Assembly: GCA_003255025.1 (NCBI GenBank)
Contig: QANY01004770.1
Coordinates: 2,347,891 to 2,411,890, forward strand
DNA: 64,000 nucleotides
Direction of reading: 5' to 3'
Origin: Datisca glomerata
Taxonomy: Eukaryota; Streptophyta; Magnoliopsida; Cucurbitales; Datiscaceae
The notes beneath the pieces are model-generated. The model saw only the letters and a program-made list of their open reading frames with translations. It was not told where the DNA came from and did not search any database. This document shows positions 10,383-22,427 of the stretch, one piece after another (position 1 is the first letter of the stretch; every line of letters begins with the position of its first letter). The translations under genes were made by a program, and so were the position numbers.

Positions 10383-11345
10383 TGTTGGGCATAGCGTCCT
10401 CAAAACATGTATAAATATATTTTATTTAGAAATTAATAAAAGTGCATTTTTCTCATAATTGTATTCTCTAAATTATCGTTGAATATATAATATAAATATC
10501 TAAAAATTTTGTATTCATTAATGAGACTATAATATTATATTAGTACAAGATGATGAAGATCATAAATAATGAATAAAATACCCACAACTTATTAAAGTAT
10601 GAAATCTTTAATGAATGGTTACTAGTACGGTTCACTAAATATTTTGAATGCATGTGATCTAGATCTAAATCGCTGATGTGGATAGATATCTTAGTAAATA
10701 TACTTTATATAATTAGATTATATAGGACGAGACTGATATGAATTAATTTCTTTATTAACTTACCGTTTACCATAAAAATTTACACACATCAATGAAATGA
10801 TCATATGTAGATCAGTTTAAATCATGAGTAGTCATGAACTCTTATACATGTCAACTGGATTTTTTGATTCACTCGTTAATATTTGTTTTATAAAACATGC
10901 TAGTGGTTTTTATTTTGAAGATTCACTGACATGGGTGGCTGAGAACATGATCTTACAAGATTTAGAATCCAAGCTTTCCTAACATATCGTATATTGATTT
11001 CCTAAAATGTTAATTCTGGAACTAAATGGTAATTGAACTAAGATTTATAATACAGTTACAAATTAACCGTTCACTAGTGAATTAATAGTACTTAAGGATC
11101 AAGAGGAAATTAGAAGGGTAAAATGATAATTTTGATAAGCTTTAATTTACGAACAAATTATTGGAGAACAAAACTACAAAAAGTGATTATATCAACGGAC
11201 TAAACGAGATTGCTCTGTAAATATATTCTGTAATTACTAAGAGTGCGATTCCATATTTATAGTGGAGCACTAATAGAATTAATAAATATTATTATTTAAT
11301 TAAAGAGTTTAATTAATGATGTGGTTTATTGGAGCTTTGAATTAT

Positions 11346-11680
11346 GGGTTCATGATCTCCCCCTCTGAGAACCGCATAGGAGAATTTCATCTCGTACTGC
11401 TCAAACAGAAACACCCAAATACCGGTTGTAAGAATAAAAATCTGATTCAATGATTCAATATTCTCTCAAGATACAAAAGTTTTGAAACTTCCATTTACCT
11501 ATTTTTTCTTAATCCTATGATTCAATATTCTCTCAAGATACAAAAGAATAAAAATCTGAAAACTATTCTTTGTGGTTATAATGCCAAAATATCAAGTTGG
11601 CTCATTAATGTTTAATTTATATTGATCATTATGGGCCTTTTGAATCTTCCATTTACCTATTTTTTCTTTTTTTTTCAGAG
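11346..11680. repeat. Insert in C1 5' LTR with internal duplications
   Basis: This block is absent from the same place in the 18187 and 63259 LTR copies. Inside it 'atgattcaatattctctcaa' occurs at about 11450 and 11517, and 'cttccatttacctatttttt' at about 11489 and 11646. It also carries an organelle-type group II intron domain V. It looks like filler DNA built from copied pieces. Confidence 0.6.
11361..11403 (-). other. Organelle group II intron domain V fragment
   Basis: On the minus strand the sequence reads GAGCAGTACGAGATGAAA then TTCTCCTATGCGGTTCTC, the 34-base hairpin form of group II intron domain V (GAGC...GCGGTTC pairing, GAAA loop). Such introns occur in plant plastid and mitochondrial genes. 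Which intron it came from cannot be decided here. Confidence 0.65.
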
Positions 11681-12727
11681 CCATCTCTGTACGACACAGT
11701 ATAGGGTGTGAATGTTTCATGACATTAGAAAGTCTAATTTGCAAAATGAATTAAGTTTCCAAGGTAAGTATATAATCATAAGATTATTATAAGTAATTGA
11801 TTAATTATGAATTAATTTATTAAATTGATTAATAAGTTTTTCTATGAAAATAATGTTTATTAATTAATTATGAATTAATTAATATTGAGAGAATATATTT
11901 AATTTATGAAATTAAATAATATTAGATTATTATAAGATAATAATTTAATTTTGAATTAACTAATAAGTTAACATATATGTTTGTCTAATAAGTTAATTTT
12001 TAATTAACTGATATTTATATGTATTCGAAATAATACATTATTTTAAATACAAATAAATAAATAATAAAATGAAAAATACCATGTGGCATTTATACTGCCA
12101 CACGCCAATCCCTATGCTCGCATAGTGACTGTGCATGACACTATAATGGCACATTTGTAAATTATTGCATCTTGTGTCATTTATTTATTATTTTATTATT
12201 TTAATGTTTTAATTTGATTAAAATTATAATAAATAAATAAAACCTAAACCTAATGAGACTAGACCTAGAATATAAATAGATAAAATTCTATTAGTCTCCA
12301 TATGACACTCTATTCATTCTTTGAGTCTTTCTTAGAGATCTGTCTCAAAAGTCATTCTCCAAATCTCTAGATCTCATGTGTTTTGAGTACATCTAGAGAT
12401 AAAAAATTATCTAGTTAATTTTACGTGCTCACACACTTTCTAGCGTATTTGAGGATTGACTTGTTAGATTATAGTGTGAATCTCACATTCAATTTTACGT
12501 GGATTGAATGTTCGTTATTTTATATTAGAAGATAGCGATGACACTTGATAGGCTTCAAGAGGTACAAATCTATTCCTTGAATGTCTATTGATTTATGATA
12601 TAGATATATACTGGATCCGTGTCAAAAATTATCTTTTCACAAAAAATTTTTTTGGACCTATGGTCTCATATCAAACCTTTTAATAATTAAAAATCCTTCT
12701 GCCGTGCATCGCTGCTGTCACCAGCAA

Positions 12728-12741
12728 TTAGTATCAGAGCG
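12728..12741 (+). other. C1 primer-binding site
   Basis: TTAGTATCAGAGC is one base off TGGTATCAGAGC, the site complementary to initiator tRNA-Met used by plant copia elements. It lies two bases after the LTR end. Confidence 0.85.
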
Positions 12742-14634
12742 GTCATTATATATGCATACATTAAATGCTATATGAGTTTTCTTGCATATATAGATGTGTG
12801 TGTATATATATATATATATATGAATGGATGGATGGAGTTTTCTAATGTATGGTTAATGATAAATCGTTAATTGTATGGTGACTTTTATGTTTACGCTTTG
12901 TTTTATTTTTTCATTAGATCTTTGTAAGCCGTTTGGGGAATATGATTTTTATAATTTTATTTTGAATATTATGTTGTAAAAATTCCGTATGCAAGAATAT
13001 GAAGAACTCACGAGACAAATGCGAAGGGGAAGAATTAGGAGGAGCCCCGCGACGGAGCTCCACTTGCAACGATAGGACTGTCCCGTTGCCACCACATGGT
13101 AGCAGCCTAGTCGCTGCTATTGAGACCAGCCGCACGTGCTGCATCTAGTACCGTGTCTCCCTAGGAACCACGGGCCTAGGATCGTGGTGCTTCGTAAAAA
13201 CACTACTCCAATTATTTTTAATTTTTAAATTAATGTATTTTTAAAAATTAGTTAAACTTTTTAATCTAAAAAAAATTAAAATTAATTGATTGATTGAGTT
13301 TGACCCAAGTTTAATAACTCATTAAATTGTTTTTTGATTAATTAAATTTAATTAATTTAAAAGGACAATTAATGAGAATATTTAATTAGAATTTTTTTTA
13401 ATTAAATGGGTTTTGCTCAAAGTTTGAAAATTATGAAGACGAACCTCTAATGGAGAATGAATATCTTTTAGAAATATATATTTGTGAAGCCTGCCTTGTA
13501 ATTATTTTTATTTTTTTAATGGTTGTAAATTTAGAAATACCCAATAGTCACTTGGTTTCATCATTTGTTTATTTATTTGTGCATTATATTTATTTAAATA
13601 AATATTTATTGATTTGATATAACATGACCATGCATTTGTCAATCAAATGACATACATGAAACCTCTTCTAGTTTATTTAATCATGCATCTCATATGTAGA
13701 AACATAATTTATTAGGATTTTCATAATCTGTTTATATGAATTGTTTTGTGAAATCAAGTGCATGTAAACTATTAAATTTTAATTAGTTTATCTTGGTTAT
13801 CACACCACTCTAAAGACATGTGTTTAGTTAGGCTTTTAAGATAACCTATTTTAATTAAAAAAATATTTTATTAAAGTTAGATGAATGTAATCTATTAGTT
13901 AGTTATTCTAAGTTCACCTAAATTAGTCATAGGCTCATTTTAAGGCCAAATGAACTCAGGACAATTCGATTGGATTAATAATTAATTTTTTTTACATTCA
14001 TAGGGATATAGTAACTAGTCATAGATTTATAATTAATTGATTAGTTAAGTAGAAACACATTTATTACAAAATAGTGAGTGGGAGAAGGTTGACATGTCAA
14101 TGAGACCTATGGTCTTCGTTATTAGTACAACAACGTTAGATATGGTGAGGGCCTCGAGACGACTTTATTTTCGTACCCCCTAAGAAAGGTTTCGAGATGT
14201 ATCAATATCAATGTTAGTTTCTTTAAAGATGTGATTAAGTGATGTAATTTACTTGATCGACCATAATGCGACATTTTCTAAATCAAGTCATTGATTACGA
14301 AATAATGGGTTACACTCACAAAGGCACAATTAAGCTTTGAAGTGGGTAATTGTGACTTGACCAAATAAACGTTACCTTATTATTAAAAGATAAAATATGA
14401 GATATTTTAAATTTAAATTAATAAGGATGAGAATGTCTCATAGATAATTTAAAATTAATATAACTGACCCTAATGCGGCACATTAATTGTTAGGTTGTCT
14501 TATTGTAGATTATTAATTATTAATTTTATGTGTTTGATATGTTGCATTCATGCCACACATTTACTTTATGAAATTTTGATATTTATATCAATTATATTGA
14601 ATAATGTATATTTTATTTCTTTTCATTTTTTAAT
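12742..14634 (+). other. C1 untranslated leader, no gene
   Basis: No coding similarity on either strand. It contains a (TA)n microsatellite with a GATG run at about 12793-12835 and a G+C-richer patch at 13010-13190. The rest is AT-rich leader. Confidence 0.6.
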
Positions 14635-15400
14635 ATGTCTACCATCGGCAACCCTATTACTGATTTACTTGCACCCGAAAAAATCAATGGTGATAACTTT
14701 ATAAGATGGAAATCAAATTTGAATTTGATGCTAATATTTGAGAACCACAAGTTTGTCCTAACTGAGGAATGTCCTGAAGAACCCGCCACCAATGCCCCAA
14801 AAATTATTCAGGACAATTATGATACTTGGATTCAGTCCAACAATAAGGCCAAGTGCTACATGCTTGTTAGCATGAATGATGTTTTTAGAACTAAGCACAA
14901 AAGCATGGAAACTGCCTATGAGATTATGGAATCTCTTCAAGCTATGTTTGGGCAGCAATCTGATCAAATTCATCATGAAACTACTAGAAAATATATGACT
15001 ACTAAGATGAAGAAAGGTATTTCTATGCGAGAACATATTTGAACATGATCAACATAATGCATGAAATAGAAGTACACAGGGCTACCATTGATGAGTGAAC
15101 TCAAGTTAGCACTATATTTGAATCACTCACACCTTCTTTTTTCTGCGTTCACTACCAACAATGTTATGAAAAAGTTACAATTCAACTTGACCCAATTGTT
15201 AAATGAACTGCAAAATTTTGTGCCACTCGACAAGAGTTTGTGCCAATAAGTCACCTAAGGCTAATAAGAACAAGAAAAACAACAACTCCAAGAAGAAAGA
15301 ACCCAAAGGAAAATGTTTCCATTGTGGAGTTGAAGGTCAGTTGAAGAGAAACTGTAACAAGTATCTCTCTGAGCTGAAAAAGAAAGGTAAATTTGATTTA
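14635..15400 (+). pseudogene. C1 gag (copia type) with zinc knuckle
   Basis: The frame from the ATG at 14635 runs 135 codons: GNPITDLLAPEKINGDNFIR, LTEECPEEPATNAPK, NNKAKCYMLVSMNDV, then YEIMESLQAMFGQ, all hallmarks of plant copia gag. After a frameshift at about 15040 the match goes on (MHEIEVHRATIDE, then a LLNEL pattern). A lysine-rich stretch and the zinc knuckle CFHCGVEGQLKRNC follow at about 15316-15357. The knuckle has Q where the family has its zinc-binding H. Gag would package element RNA in the cytoplasm. The start is supported by the family N-terminus and the correct position behind LTR and primer site. Confidence 0.9.
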
Positions 15401-15811
15401 CTTGTACTTGAAACTTGTTTAGTGGAAAATGATCTGTCATACTGGATTATAGATTTAGAGGCCACTAACCATGCCTGTTCTTCTTTGCAAATACTTGATT
15501 CTTCAAGGGAGCTTGTTGATGGCGAGGTGATAATTAGAGCTGGCAGTGGTGTGCTCATTTTAGCAAAAGCCTTAGGAACAATCCATTTAAATTTTGGAAA
15601 TAAATTTTCTGTTTTGAAAAATGTTTATTTTATTTTGGGATTTTCTAGAAATTTAATTTCTTTATCTTTGTTGTATGAACAAAATTCTGATATTTCCTTT
15701 AGTAATAATATGTTCGTTATTTCAAACAATGGTTTCAATAATTGCCATGCAAAAGTTTCAAAAGGATTGAATATGCTTAAACCAACTGAACGAACATTAA
15801 ATAATTCATAA
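15401..15811 (+). pseudogene. C1 aspartic protease
   Basis: In frame with the zinc knuckle: YWIIDLEATNHACSS at about 15440-15482 matches the copia protease active site, usually WI-D-SGATNHVCSS. Here the D-S-G triad has become D-L-E, so the catalytic loop is broken. Downstream LKNVYFILGFSRNLISLSLL matches the normal C-terminal strands. The frame stays open to 15811, so this 202-codon stretch (from 15203) is one of the longest open reading frames in C1 despite the damaged active site. Confidence 0.85.
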
Positions 15812-15879
15812 TTATTTAAAGTAGAAAATCCAAAAAGTGATGAACGACAAAAGGTTTCTCAAAAAGATGATACATATCT

Positions 15880-16600
15880 TGGCATCATAGGTTGGGACAT
15901 ATTAGGCTTGACAGAATAAAACAATTAACAAAGCATTGTGTTTTGAGAGAACTAAAAGTTGAAACTCTTCCAGTTTGTAAATTATGTTTAGAGGGTAAAA
16001 TGACCAAGAGACCTTTCACTGCAAATGGCCAAAGAGCTAAAGTATCAATTGAGCTAGTACATAGTGACGTTTGCAGACCGATCAAAATATAAGCAAGCTA
16101 GAAGTGGGCATGAGTATTTCGTCAAAATAGAGATTTAATCAATAAACAGTTATACTTACCTAATGCATAGAAAGTATGAAACTTTTGGAAAGTTTAAAGA
16201 CTTCAAAGCAGAAGCTAAAAATAATTAGGTAAATATCTGAAAACACTTCGATCTGATTTAGGCGATAAATACTTGGATTTAGAATTCAAGGATTACCTGC
16301 TAGAGTATGGAATTCTATCCCAAGTCACAATACCTAGAACTCCACAATAAAATGATGTTTCAGAAAGGAGAACGAGAACCTTATTAGATAGGTCGATGTT
16401 AAGCTACTCATCACTACCAATCACATTCTGGGGATATGCACTTCATACGCCAACTTATATTTTGAATGTAGTCCCTTTTAAGTCTGAAAGCAAGACACTT
16501 TTAGAATTATGGAATGGATCTAAACCTAGTTTACATCATTGCTGTATATGGGGGTGTCCAGATCATGCTCCTAGACCTTAGACTAGATAGTTAGACTCAA
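15880..16600 (+). pseudogene. C1 integrase
   Basis: GHIRLDRIKQLTKHCVL and CKLCLEGKMTKRPF at 15892-16010 form the GAG-pre-integrase zinc-binding part. ELVHSDVC at about 16050 carries the first core aspartate. Broken frames then show YLDLEFKDYLLEYGILSQ and SERRTRTLLDRSMLSYSSLP, which includes the catalytic glutamate region, then LELWNGSKPSLHH and WGCP at about 16560. It would join element DNA to the genome. At least four stops and two frame shifts. Confidence 0.85.
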
Positions 16601-16879
16601 GGTCTGAAGTGTGTACATTTTGTTGACTATGCTCCAGAAATAAGAGGTGGTTACATGAAAAGGATAAAAAAGTAATTGTATCGAAAAATGCTACTTTTCT
16701 TGAACAAGACTATATGGTAAACTACAAACCTCGGAGCAAAGTAGTTTTTGAAGAACTCACATTTGATAAGAAAATACCATCGTCATCATTAAGTGATAGA
16801 TGATAAACCATAGAGACCACTGTTCTTGTTTAGGAAACACTGGTGCAACTTCATAGTGGGAAGGTTGTAAGATAACCCA
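16601..16879 (+). other. C1 integrase-RT linker
   Basis: Contains copia linker-like reading fragments (HFVDYAPEIRGGYM-like and a KNATFLEQDYMVN pattern) in mixed frames. It belongs to the polyprotein; no separate gene. Confidence 0.55.
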
Positions 16880-17550
16880 TTCGCTATGTCTTAGTGTCAG
16901 ACACTGATAAAGATGATCCATTTACCTTTAAGGAGGCAATAGAAAATCCTAAAAAAGAGAAATGGTAAGATTTCATGAACCAAGAAATGGAATCGATGCA
17001 TTCCATTTCTGTCTGGGAACTTGTAGACCCACCTAAATAAGTCAGACCCATTGGGTGCAAATGGATCTTCAAGAAGAAAAGAAGTGCAGATGGGAAAGTA
17101 GAGGACTTTCAAGGCACGGCTAATAGCCAAAGACTATACTTAAAGGGAAGGAGTCGATTATGAAGAGACATTCTCTCCTGTTGCCATGCTAAAATATATT
17201 TGCATTCTTTTGTACATAGCTGCTAGTTTTGGCTATGAAATATGAAAAATGGATGTCAAAATAGCCTTTCTTAATGTCTCTCTTGAAGAAAAATCCATAT
17301 GATGCAATCAGAAGGGTAAGTGAAAAGGGGCAAGATCAGAAGGTATGCAAGTTGCTTAAATCCATTTATGGATTGAAGTAGGCATCCAGATCTTGGAATC
17401 TTACCTTTGATGAAACTATTAAAACATATGGATTCGAACACAATGTTGATGAAACTTGTGTGTATAAAAATACATCAAAGATAAGAAGGTGATTTTCTTA
17501 GTTTTTTACATAGATGATATTCTACTTATTAGTAATGATGTGAGGGATAT
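16880..17550 (+). pseudogene. C1 reverse transcriptase, truncated after YIDD
   Basis: The opening reads PFTFKEAIENPKKEKW, FMNQEMESMHSISVWELVDP, then PIGCKWIFKKKRSADGKVE, the standard copia RT start. MDVKIAFLN marks the first catalytic aspartate region and LVFYIDDILLISNDV at about 17500-17545 the second. The match stops within about 10 residues after this box, and RNase H is missing. Sequence after 17550 is unrelated, so a deletion or replacement removed the end of pol. Confidence 0.9.
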
Positions 17551-18186
17551 GTCTAGTTGAATTATGATCAAGCAAGTACAAATATTATCAAGAATAAGAA
17601 CAAGTTCAAGTATTAGCAACAATAAGTACAAGTTCAAGTTATATGTTAACCATGAAATCAGTTATATTAATTAGAAGTACTTTATGTTATTTAATAATAA
17701 AGTGAATGTGCTAAATTGAAGTTGCATGACTTATATGTTTACATTATGTCATGTGAAGCTTATTAGTATGTGGTTTAATTATTGAGTATTTTTAATATTC
17801 ACCCCCTCATAGATAAATATGTTGCAGGTGATTGCGATCAGCAAGAGTGAGAGATTGCCATAGTTAGCGAAGATAGGAGATTTTCACTAACTATGATTAT
17901 ATGACATCAAAATTAGATTCAATTTAATTACAATTGATTAAGAGTTTATAAATATTTATGTTTTAGTCTTCGATAATATATTTGACTTTAATATTTTATG
18001 GATTTTCATAATCAACTTTATCACACATTAATGAATAATTTATTTCAATTTATTGTTAAAATTGGGGTAAAATTAGGATTTCAATTTGAGAATTTTCTCC
18101 AATTAGGGTTTCAATTGAATTGAATATTTTTGAATATATGAAATTACATGCATGTTTAACCCTCGAGGATGTGGGTGTTACAATCT
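17551..18186 (+). other. Foreign segment replacing C1 RNase H and LTR start
   Basis: This AT-rich segment joins truncated RT to the middle of the 3' LTR. It starts with copies of 'caagttcaag...aataagtacaag'-type sequence. It ends with 'gaggatgtgggtgttaca', which resembles the 3' end of chromovirus-type gypsy LTRs (GGGTGTTACA). I see no coding region. It may be an LTR fragment left by a later insertion and deletion. Confidence 0.4.
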
Positions 18187-19154
18187 TAGTGAATGTAGTT
18201 TGTATAATTAGATTATATAGGACGTGATTGATTCTTCCTCGACTTACCGTTTATCATAAAAATTTAATAGTCATCAATCAGATGATCATATGTAGATCAG
18301 TTTAAATCTTGAGTAATCATGAACTCCTATACATGATTACTGGATCTTTTGATTCACTCGTTAAAGTTTATTTTGTAAAACAGGTTAGCGACTTTTGTTT
18401 AGCAGATTGAGCGGCATGGGTGGCTGGGAACATGATCTTACAAGATTTGGAATCCAAGCTTACCTAACGGATCGTATATTGGTTCTTTTAAGTGTTAATT
18501 CTCTGACTGAATGGTTATTGAGTTTAAATTTATAATACAGTTATAAATTAACGGTTCACTAGTGAATTAATAGTACTTAAAGATCAAGAAGTAACTAGAA
18601 TGTTAAAATTGTAATTTTGATCAGCTCTAATTTACGAATCAATTATTGGAGAACAAAACTATAAGAAATGATTATATCAATAGACTACACGAGATTGCTC
18701 TATAAATATATTCTGTAATTTTTAATAGTGCAAGTCTATATCTATTGTGGTGTAATAATAGAATTAATAAATAAATTTATTTAATTAAAGAGTTTAATTA
18801 ATGATATACTTTATTGAAGTTTAAAATTATATGTCTTTGGTTCCCGAGCCACCTCTGTAAAACATAGTGTAGGGTATGAATGCTTCATGACATAAGAAGT
18901 GACAAATTTACTAAAGAAATTAAATTTTCACTGTAAATATATAATTATAAGATAATTTTATGTAACAAATTAATTATAATTAATTGATTAAACTGATTAA
19001 TATGTATTTTATGAAAACAATGCTAATTAATTAATATATATTAATTAGTTATGAATTAATCAATGTTGAAACAATATATTTAGTTTATGATATTAAATAA
19101 TTTTAGATTATTACAATATGATAAATTAATTTTGAATTAACTGATAAGTTAACA
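18187..19154 (+). repeat. C1 3' LTR, both ends missing
   Basis: It aligns with 10691 to about 11965 of the 5' LTR, minus the 300-base insert. The first 308 bases of the LTR are gone on the left, and homology ends at 'gataagttaaca' on the right, where the hexamer array starts. Confidence 0.85.
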
Positions 19155-20596
19155 GGATCTGAGTTCAGGTCGAAGTCATGGTCGGATAGATCCGGTTCGA
19201 GTCAGGGTTCGGGTCCAGGGGTCGGCGTCCGGGTCAAGTCGGTGTTTGGGTCGGGATCAGGGCCGTGGTCTGAGTCAGGATTGGGTTTCGGGACCAGGTC
19301 TTGGTTGAGATCCAGGTCTGGGTCGGGATCATGGTCGGGGTCGGGATCGTGGTCTTGGCCAGGGTCCCAATTAGGGTCGAGGTCGGGTTTTGGGTTGAAG
19401 ACGGGGTCACGGTCCAGGTTAGGTCCGGGTCAAGGTCCGGTTCAGGATCAGGGTCGAGGTCGGGGTCGGGATAAGGGTCGGGGTCGAGGTCACAGTCATG
19501 GTCGGGGTCGGAGTCAGGGTTGGGGTCTGGGGTCCAGGTCGTGGTCTGGATCCGGGTCAGCATCAGGGTTGGGGTCAGGATCAGGGTCTGGTCGGGGTAG
19601 CGATCAAGGTTCGGTTTGGGGTCAGGGTCCGGTCTAGGTTAGGAACATAGTCAGGGTCGGAGTCAGAGTTAGGGTTAGGTCGAGTCTGGGTCCGAGGTCC
19701 CAGTCGGGGTCGGGGTCAGGGTCAGGGTTGGGGTCGGAGTCAGGGTCGGGATCAGAGTTAGGGTCGAGGTCAGAGTTAGGGTTGGGTCTGGGTCCAAGGT
19801 CCCGGTCGGGTCCCGATCGTGGTCGGGATCCGGGTCAGGGTCAGGGTCGGTGTTTGGTCAGGATCGGGGTCTGGGATCAGGTCTAAGCTGAGGTCTTGGT
19901 CGGGATCAGGGTCAGGGTCGGGATCAGGGTCTGGGCCCACGTCCTGGTCGGGGGTTCGGTTTAAGGTCAAGGTCCAGTCCGGGTCGAGGTTCAGGTTAGG
20001 ATCAGGGTCGGGGTCCAAGGTCTCGTTTAGGGTTGGGTCTGGTTCCAGGTCCGGGCGGTGTCGGGATCGAGATCCTGGTGGGGGTCGGGTCTGGGGTCCA
20101 AGGTCGGGGTCGGGATCGAGGTCCGAGGTCCGGGTCCAGGTCCAGGTCTGAATCTGAGTCGGGGTCTGTGTGTGGGTCCAGGTCTGGGTATGGGTCTGGG
20201 TCTGGGTTCTGGTCTAGGCTAGGTGGAGGTTGGGGTCGGGATCGGGATCGGGATCCGTGTCCGAGTCGGGTCAGGATCGGGATCAGGGTCCGTGTCTGAG
20301 TTGGATCGGGTTTGAGGTTCGAGGCCTGGTCGAGGTTAGGATTAGGATTTGGATCGGGGTCGAGGTCTGGGGTGGGGTCGGGGTCGAGGTCGGGATCCGG
20401 GTCCAGGTCCGGATCAGGGTCGGGTCAGGGTATGAGGTTCTGGTCGGTGTCAGGTCCCGGACCAGGTCTGGTCAGGGTCCAGATCCGGGGGTCGGGACAA
20501 GATCGGGATCAGGGTCCAGGTCCAGGTTGGGGTCGGGATGGGACGGTCAAGATCGGGATCAGGATCGAGGTCCCGGTCGGGGTCGAGTTGGGTCGA
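19155..20596 (+). repeat. G-rich degenerate hexamer array, GGGTCN type
   Basis: About 1.44 kb of units based on GGGTCG, GGGTCA, GGATCG and GGTCTG in near-perfect 6-base register. It is rich in G on the plus strand and in CpG, in sharp contrast to the AT-rich surroundings. Because the period is six, every frame reads dipeptide repeats (GS, RV, DP), giving long open frames that are not genes. It begins inside the C1 3' LTR. GTTAGGG-like variants occur but there is no run of the plant telomere unit TTTAGGG. Confidence 0.95.
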
Positions 20597-21792
20597 AAGA
20601 AACAAATATTTTTACCTACAAATATTTTTATCCTCTCTATTTAAAAGGCATATGACACTATAATTTGATAACTTTAAAACGTATATTTTTTACTTTTAAC
20701 ATAAAAAGCCATACAGATTTGGATTGAGATATGTAATATCACATTTTGAAGTATCCACGATACCTTGTATACACTTCTCTTTAGAGTAAGTATCCATGAT
20801 ACCTTCCCTCACATTAGTTGATTAGTAAGACTAGTCTTTGGAAAGTCTATCACCTTAAGCCAGATAAATCCTCTACTGGTAAAGTCCTTTACCTATTGCT
20901 CTCAGTGATTCTAATATTTTTACACATAACCCCTCTTTGGATAGGTAATTATATCATTAATAATAAATACGCAAAGTATTTCAGAATCCCTACGAAAAAC
21001 TTAATGGATATATATCAATAAAAAATACACTTCGGCAATATTATTCATCTTTACTCACCAAATTTCTCAACCGGGATATGCTCAGAATTCTAAAAAAATT
21101 AAAATAAAGTGTGAGATTTAATTTTTTTTCCAAATCAAAATAAAGCAGATGCATGATAGAAATTCGTGATGTCAACGGAAGCAAAGCAATAACATAGAAA
21201 CACACTGTCTAATGTCAGCACAAAGACACGTCCAATAAGTTCAGATTTAGATAATATACACGTTTGGCTCCATCAAGAATATGATTAAAGTAAATAAATA
21301 ACATTCATGTGCATTATTGTATCTTACAATAATAAAATGAAAGAAGAAAAAATTGAAATTTCTACACAATAGTTACGTGAGATTATACGTAGTCTCCACC
21401 GGATTCACCAATGTTTGAGGATATCTTAAGAACCAGATTTACACAACAAAGACTTTTTTTAATATCTTAACATATATTGAGAATAATATGAGTCTCAAGA
21501 ACAACTTAATTAAAATACCTGTCCACCATTAAGAAAAACAAGGGAGTATTGTAAGGCGCGATTTCAAATAATAATGCCAGAACATAGAAACCTAACCTTT
21601 TGTTAGTTAGTTTCTCATAATAGAAACCACAAGACTCTCCATATAAATTCCAGAAAAATAACTTTAACGAACTAAGAACAAAAGAAATAGAGAGATTTCA
21701 CTTTTCTTATTTCAATTTTCTTAGTGTACAAGAAATATATGCAGTATGTCTATAAAAGGAAACTACTATAATATTCCAATATGTTTCTGCTG
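20597..21792. other. No gene recognised
   Basis: AT-rich DNA. A short direct repeat of 'gtatccacgataccttgtat' type occurs at about 20750 and 20795. Open frames are short and match nothing I know. The C1 LTR does not resume here. Confidence 0.5.
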
Positions 21793-22265
21793 TTAATATG
21801 GTTAGTTTGGAATCCTACTATTTATCCATCTCTGTTGTTAGCAAGTTTGATCAGGCTATCTACTGTAAGATTACTTTTTTGGATAGGCAGACCTTTTTTG
21901 CTACTTTTGTTTATGGCTCCAATGATCCCATGACTAGAAAGCTGCTCTGAATCATCTCAACTCCTTGAGTCTACAGTTCAGGGTCTTGCCTGGTTCATAT
22001 TAGGGACTACAACTTCTGAGCTGGTAGTACTAAATCCTGGGTTGAAGGCATTTTTTTTTCTCAGTATGTGCTAATAATATTGATCTAGAGGACCTTTATT
22101 TTGGGGGATGCAATGCTACTTAGACTAATAATAGAGAAGGGCAAAGTACTATTATGAATAAGATTAGCGGAATAATGGTGAATGAGGCCTCGTCTAAATG
22201 TATCCTAGTTCATATGGCCATTTTCCTCACTCGGGGATTTCATTTAATAAAATCAAATTCAATGG
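21793..22265 (+). pseudogene. LINE (L1-type) endonuclease fragment, copy A
   Basis: From 21801 the frame reads VSLESYYLSISVVSKFDQAI, then ATFVYGSNDPMTRKLL, and after shifts LGDYNF-like, NNIDLEDLYFGGCN, TWTNNREGQ and IMNKI with VNEASS. This is the middle to end of the endonuclease domain of a plant L1-type LINE second reading frame, which nicks target DNA for reverse transcription. The conserved TWTNN motif survives. The N-terminal part, the RT and the tail are absent. Its second half is repeated at 26692. Confidence 0.85.
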
Positions 22266-22427
22266 TAGCTCACACATAGAAAATTTCAACAAATGAGTCT
22301 TAGGATGTTTGATTTGGGCTAAACTACACTACATATACAAACAACTACAACAGAATACCTAAGAAATAGGCAAATTGGCTGAGATCAATCCTCAATCAAT
22401 CACCTTTCGTTCTTTCGTTCATAAAGC

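Larger units (their letters stand above)
10383..12726 (+). repeat. C1 5' LTR (about 2.34 kb)
   Basis: It starts TGTTGGGCATAGCG and ends GTCACCAGCA directly before a tRNA-Met-type primer site. From 10691 it matches the partial LTR at 18187-19154 (shared 'aattagattatataggacg', 'gatcatatgtagatcagttt', 'catgatcttacaagattt') and the copy at 63259-64000. An extra 300-base block at about 11346-11680 is absent from the other copies. Confidence 0.85.
10383..19154 (+). mobile_element. C1: decayed Ty1/copia retrotransposon
   Basis: The order is long 5' LTR, primer-binding site, gag, protease, integrase, RT, a foreign or rearranged segment, then an incomplete 3' LTR. Integrase before RT defines copia. 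RNase H, the polypurine tract and both ends of the 3' LTR are missing. The 3' LTR is cut at 19154 by the hexamer array. Coding regions have stops and frameshifts. A third copy of the LTR family begins at 63259. Confidence 0.85.

Noticed and set aside
19155..20596. Interstitial telomere repeat
   Set aside because: No run of TTTAGGG or TTAGGG; GTTAGGG occurs only as a scattered variant of GGGTCAGGG.
19234..20655. Several overlapping open frames of 80-141 codons on both strands
   Set aside because: They are products of the 6-base repeat, which reads as dipeptide repeats (GS, RV, DP) in every frame.
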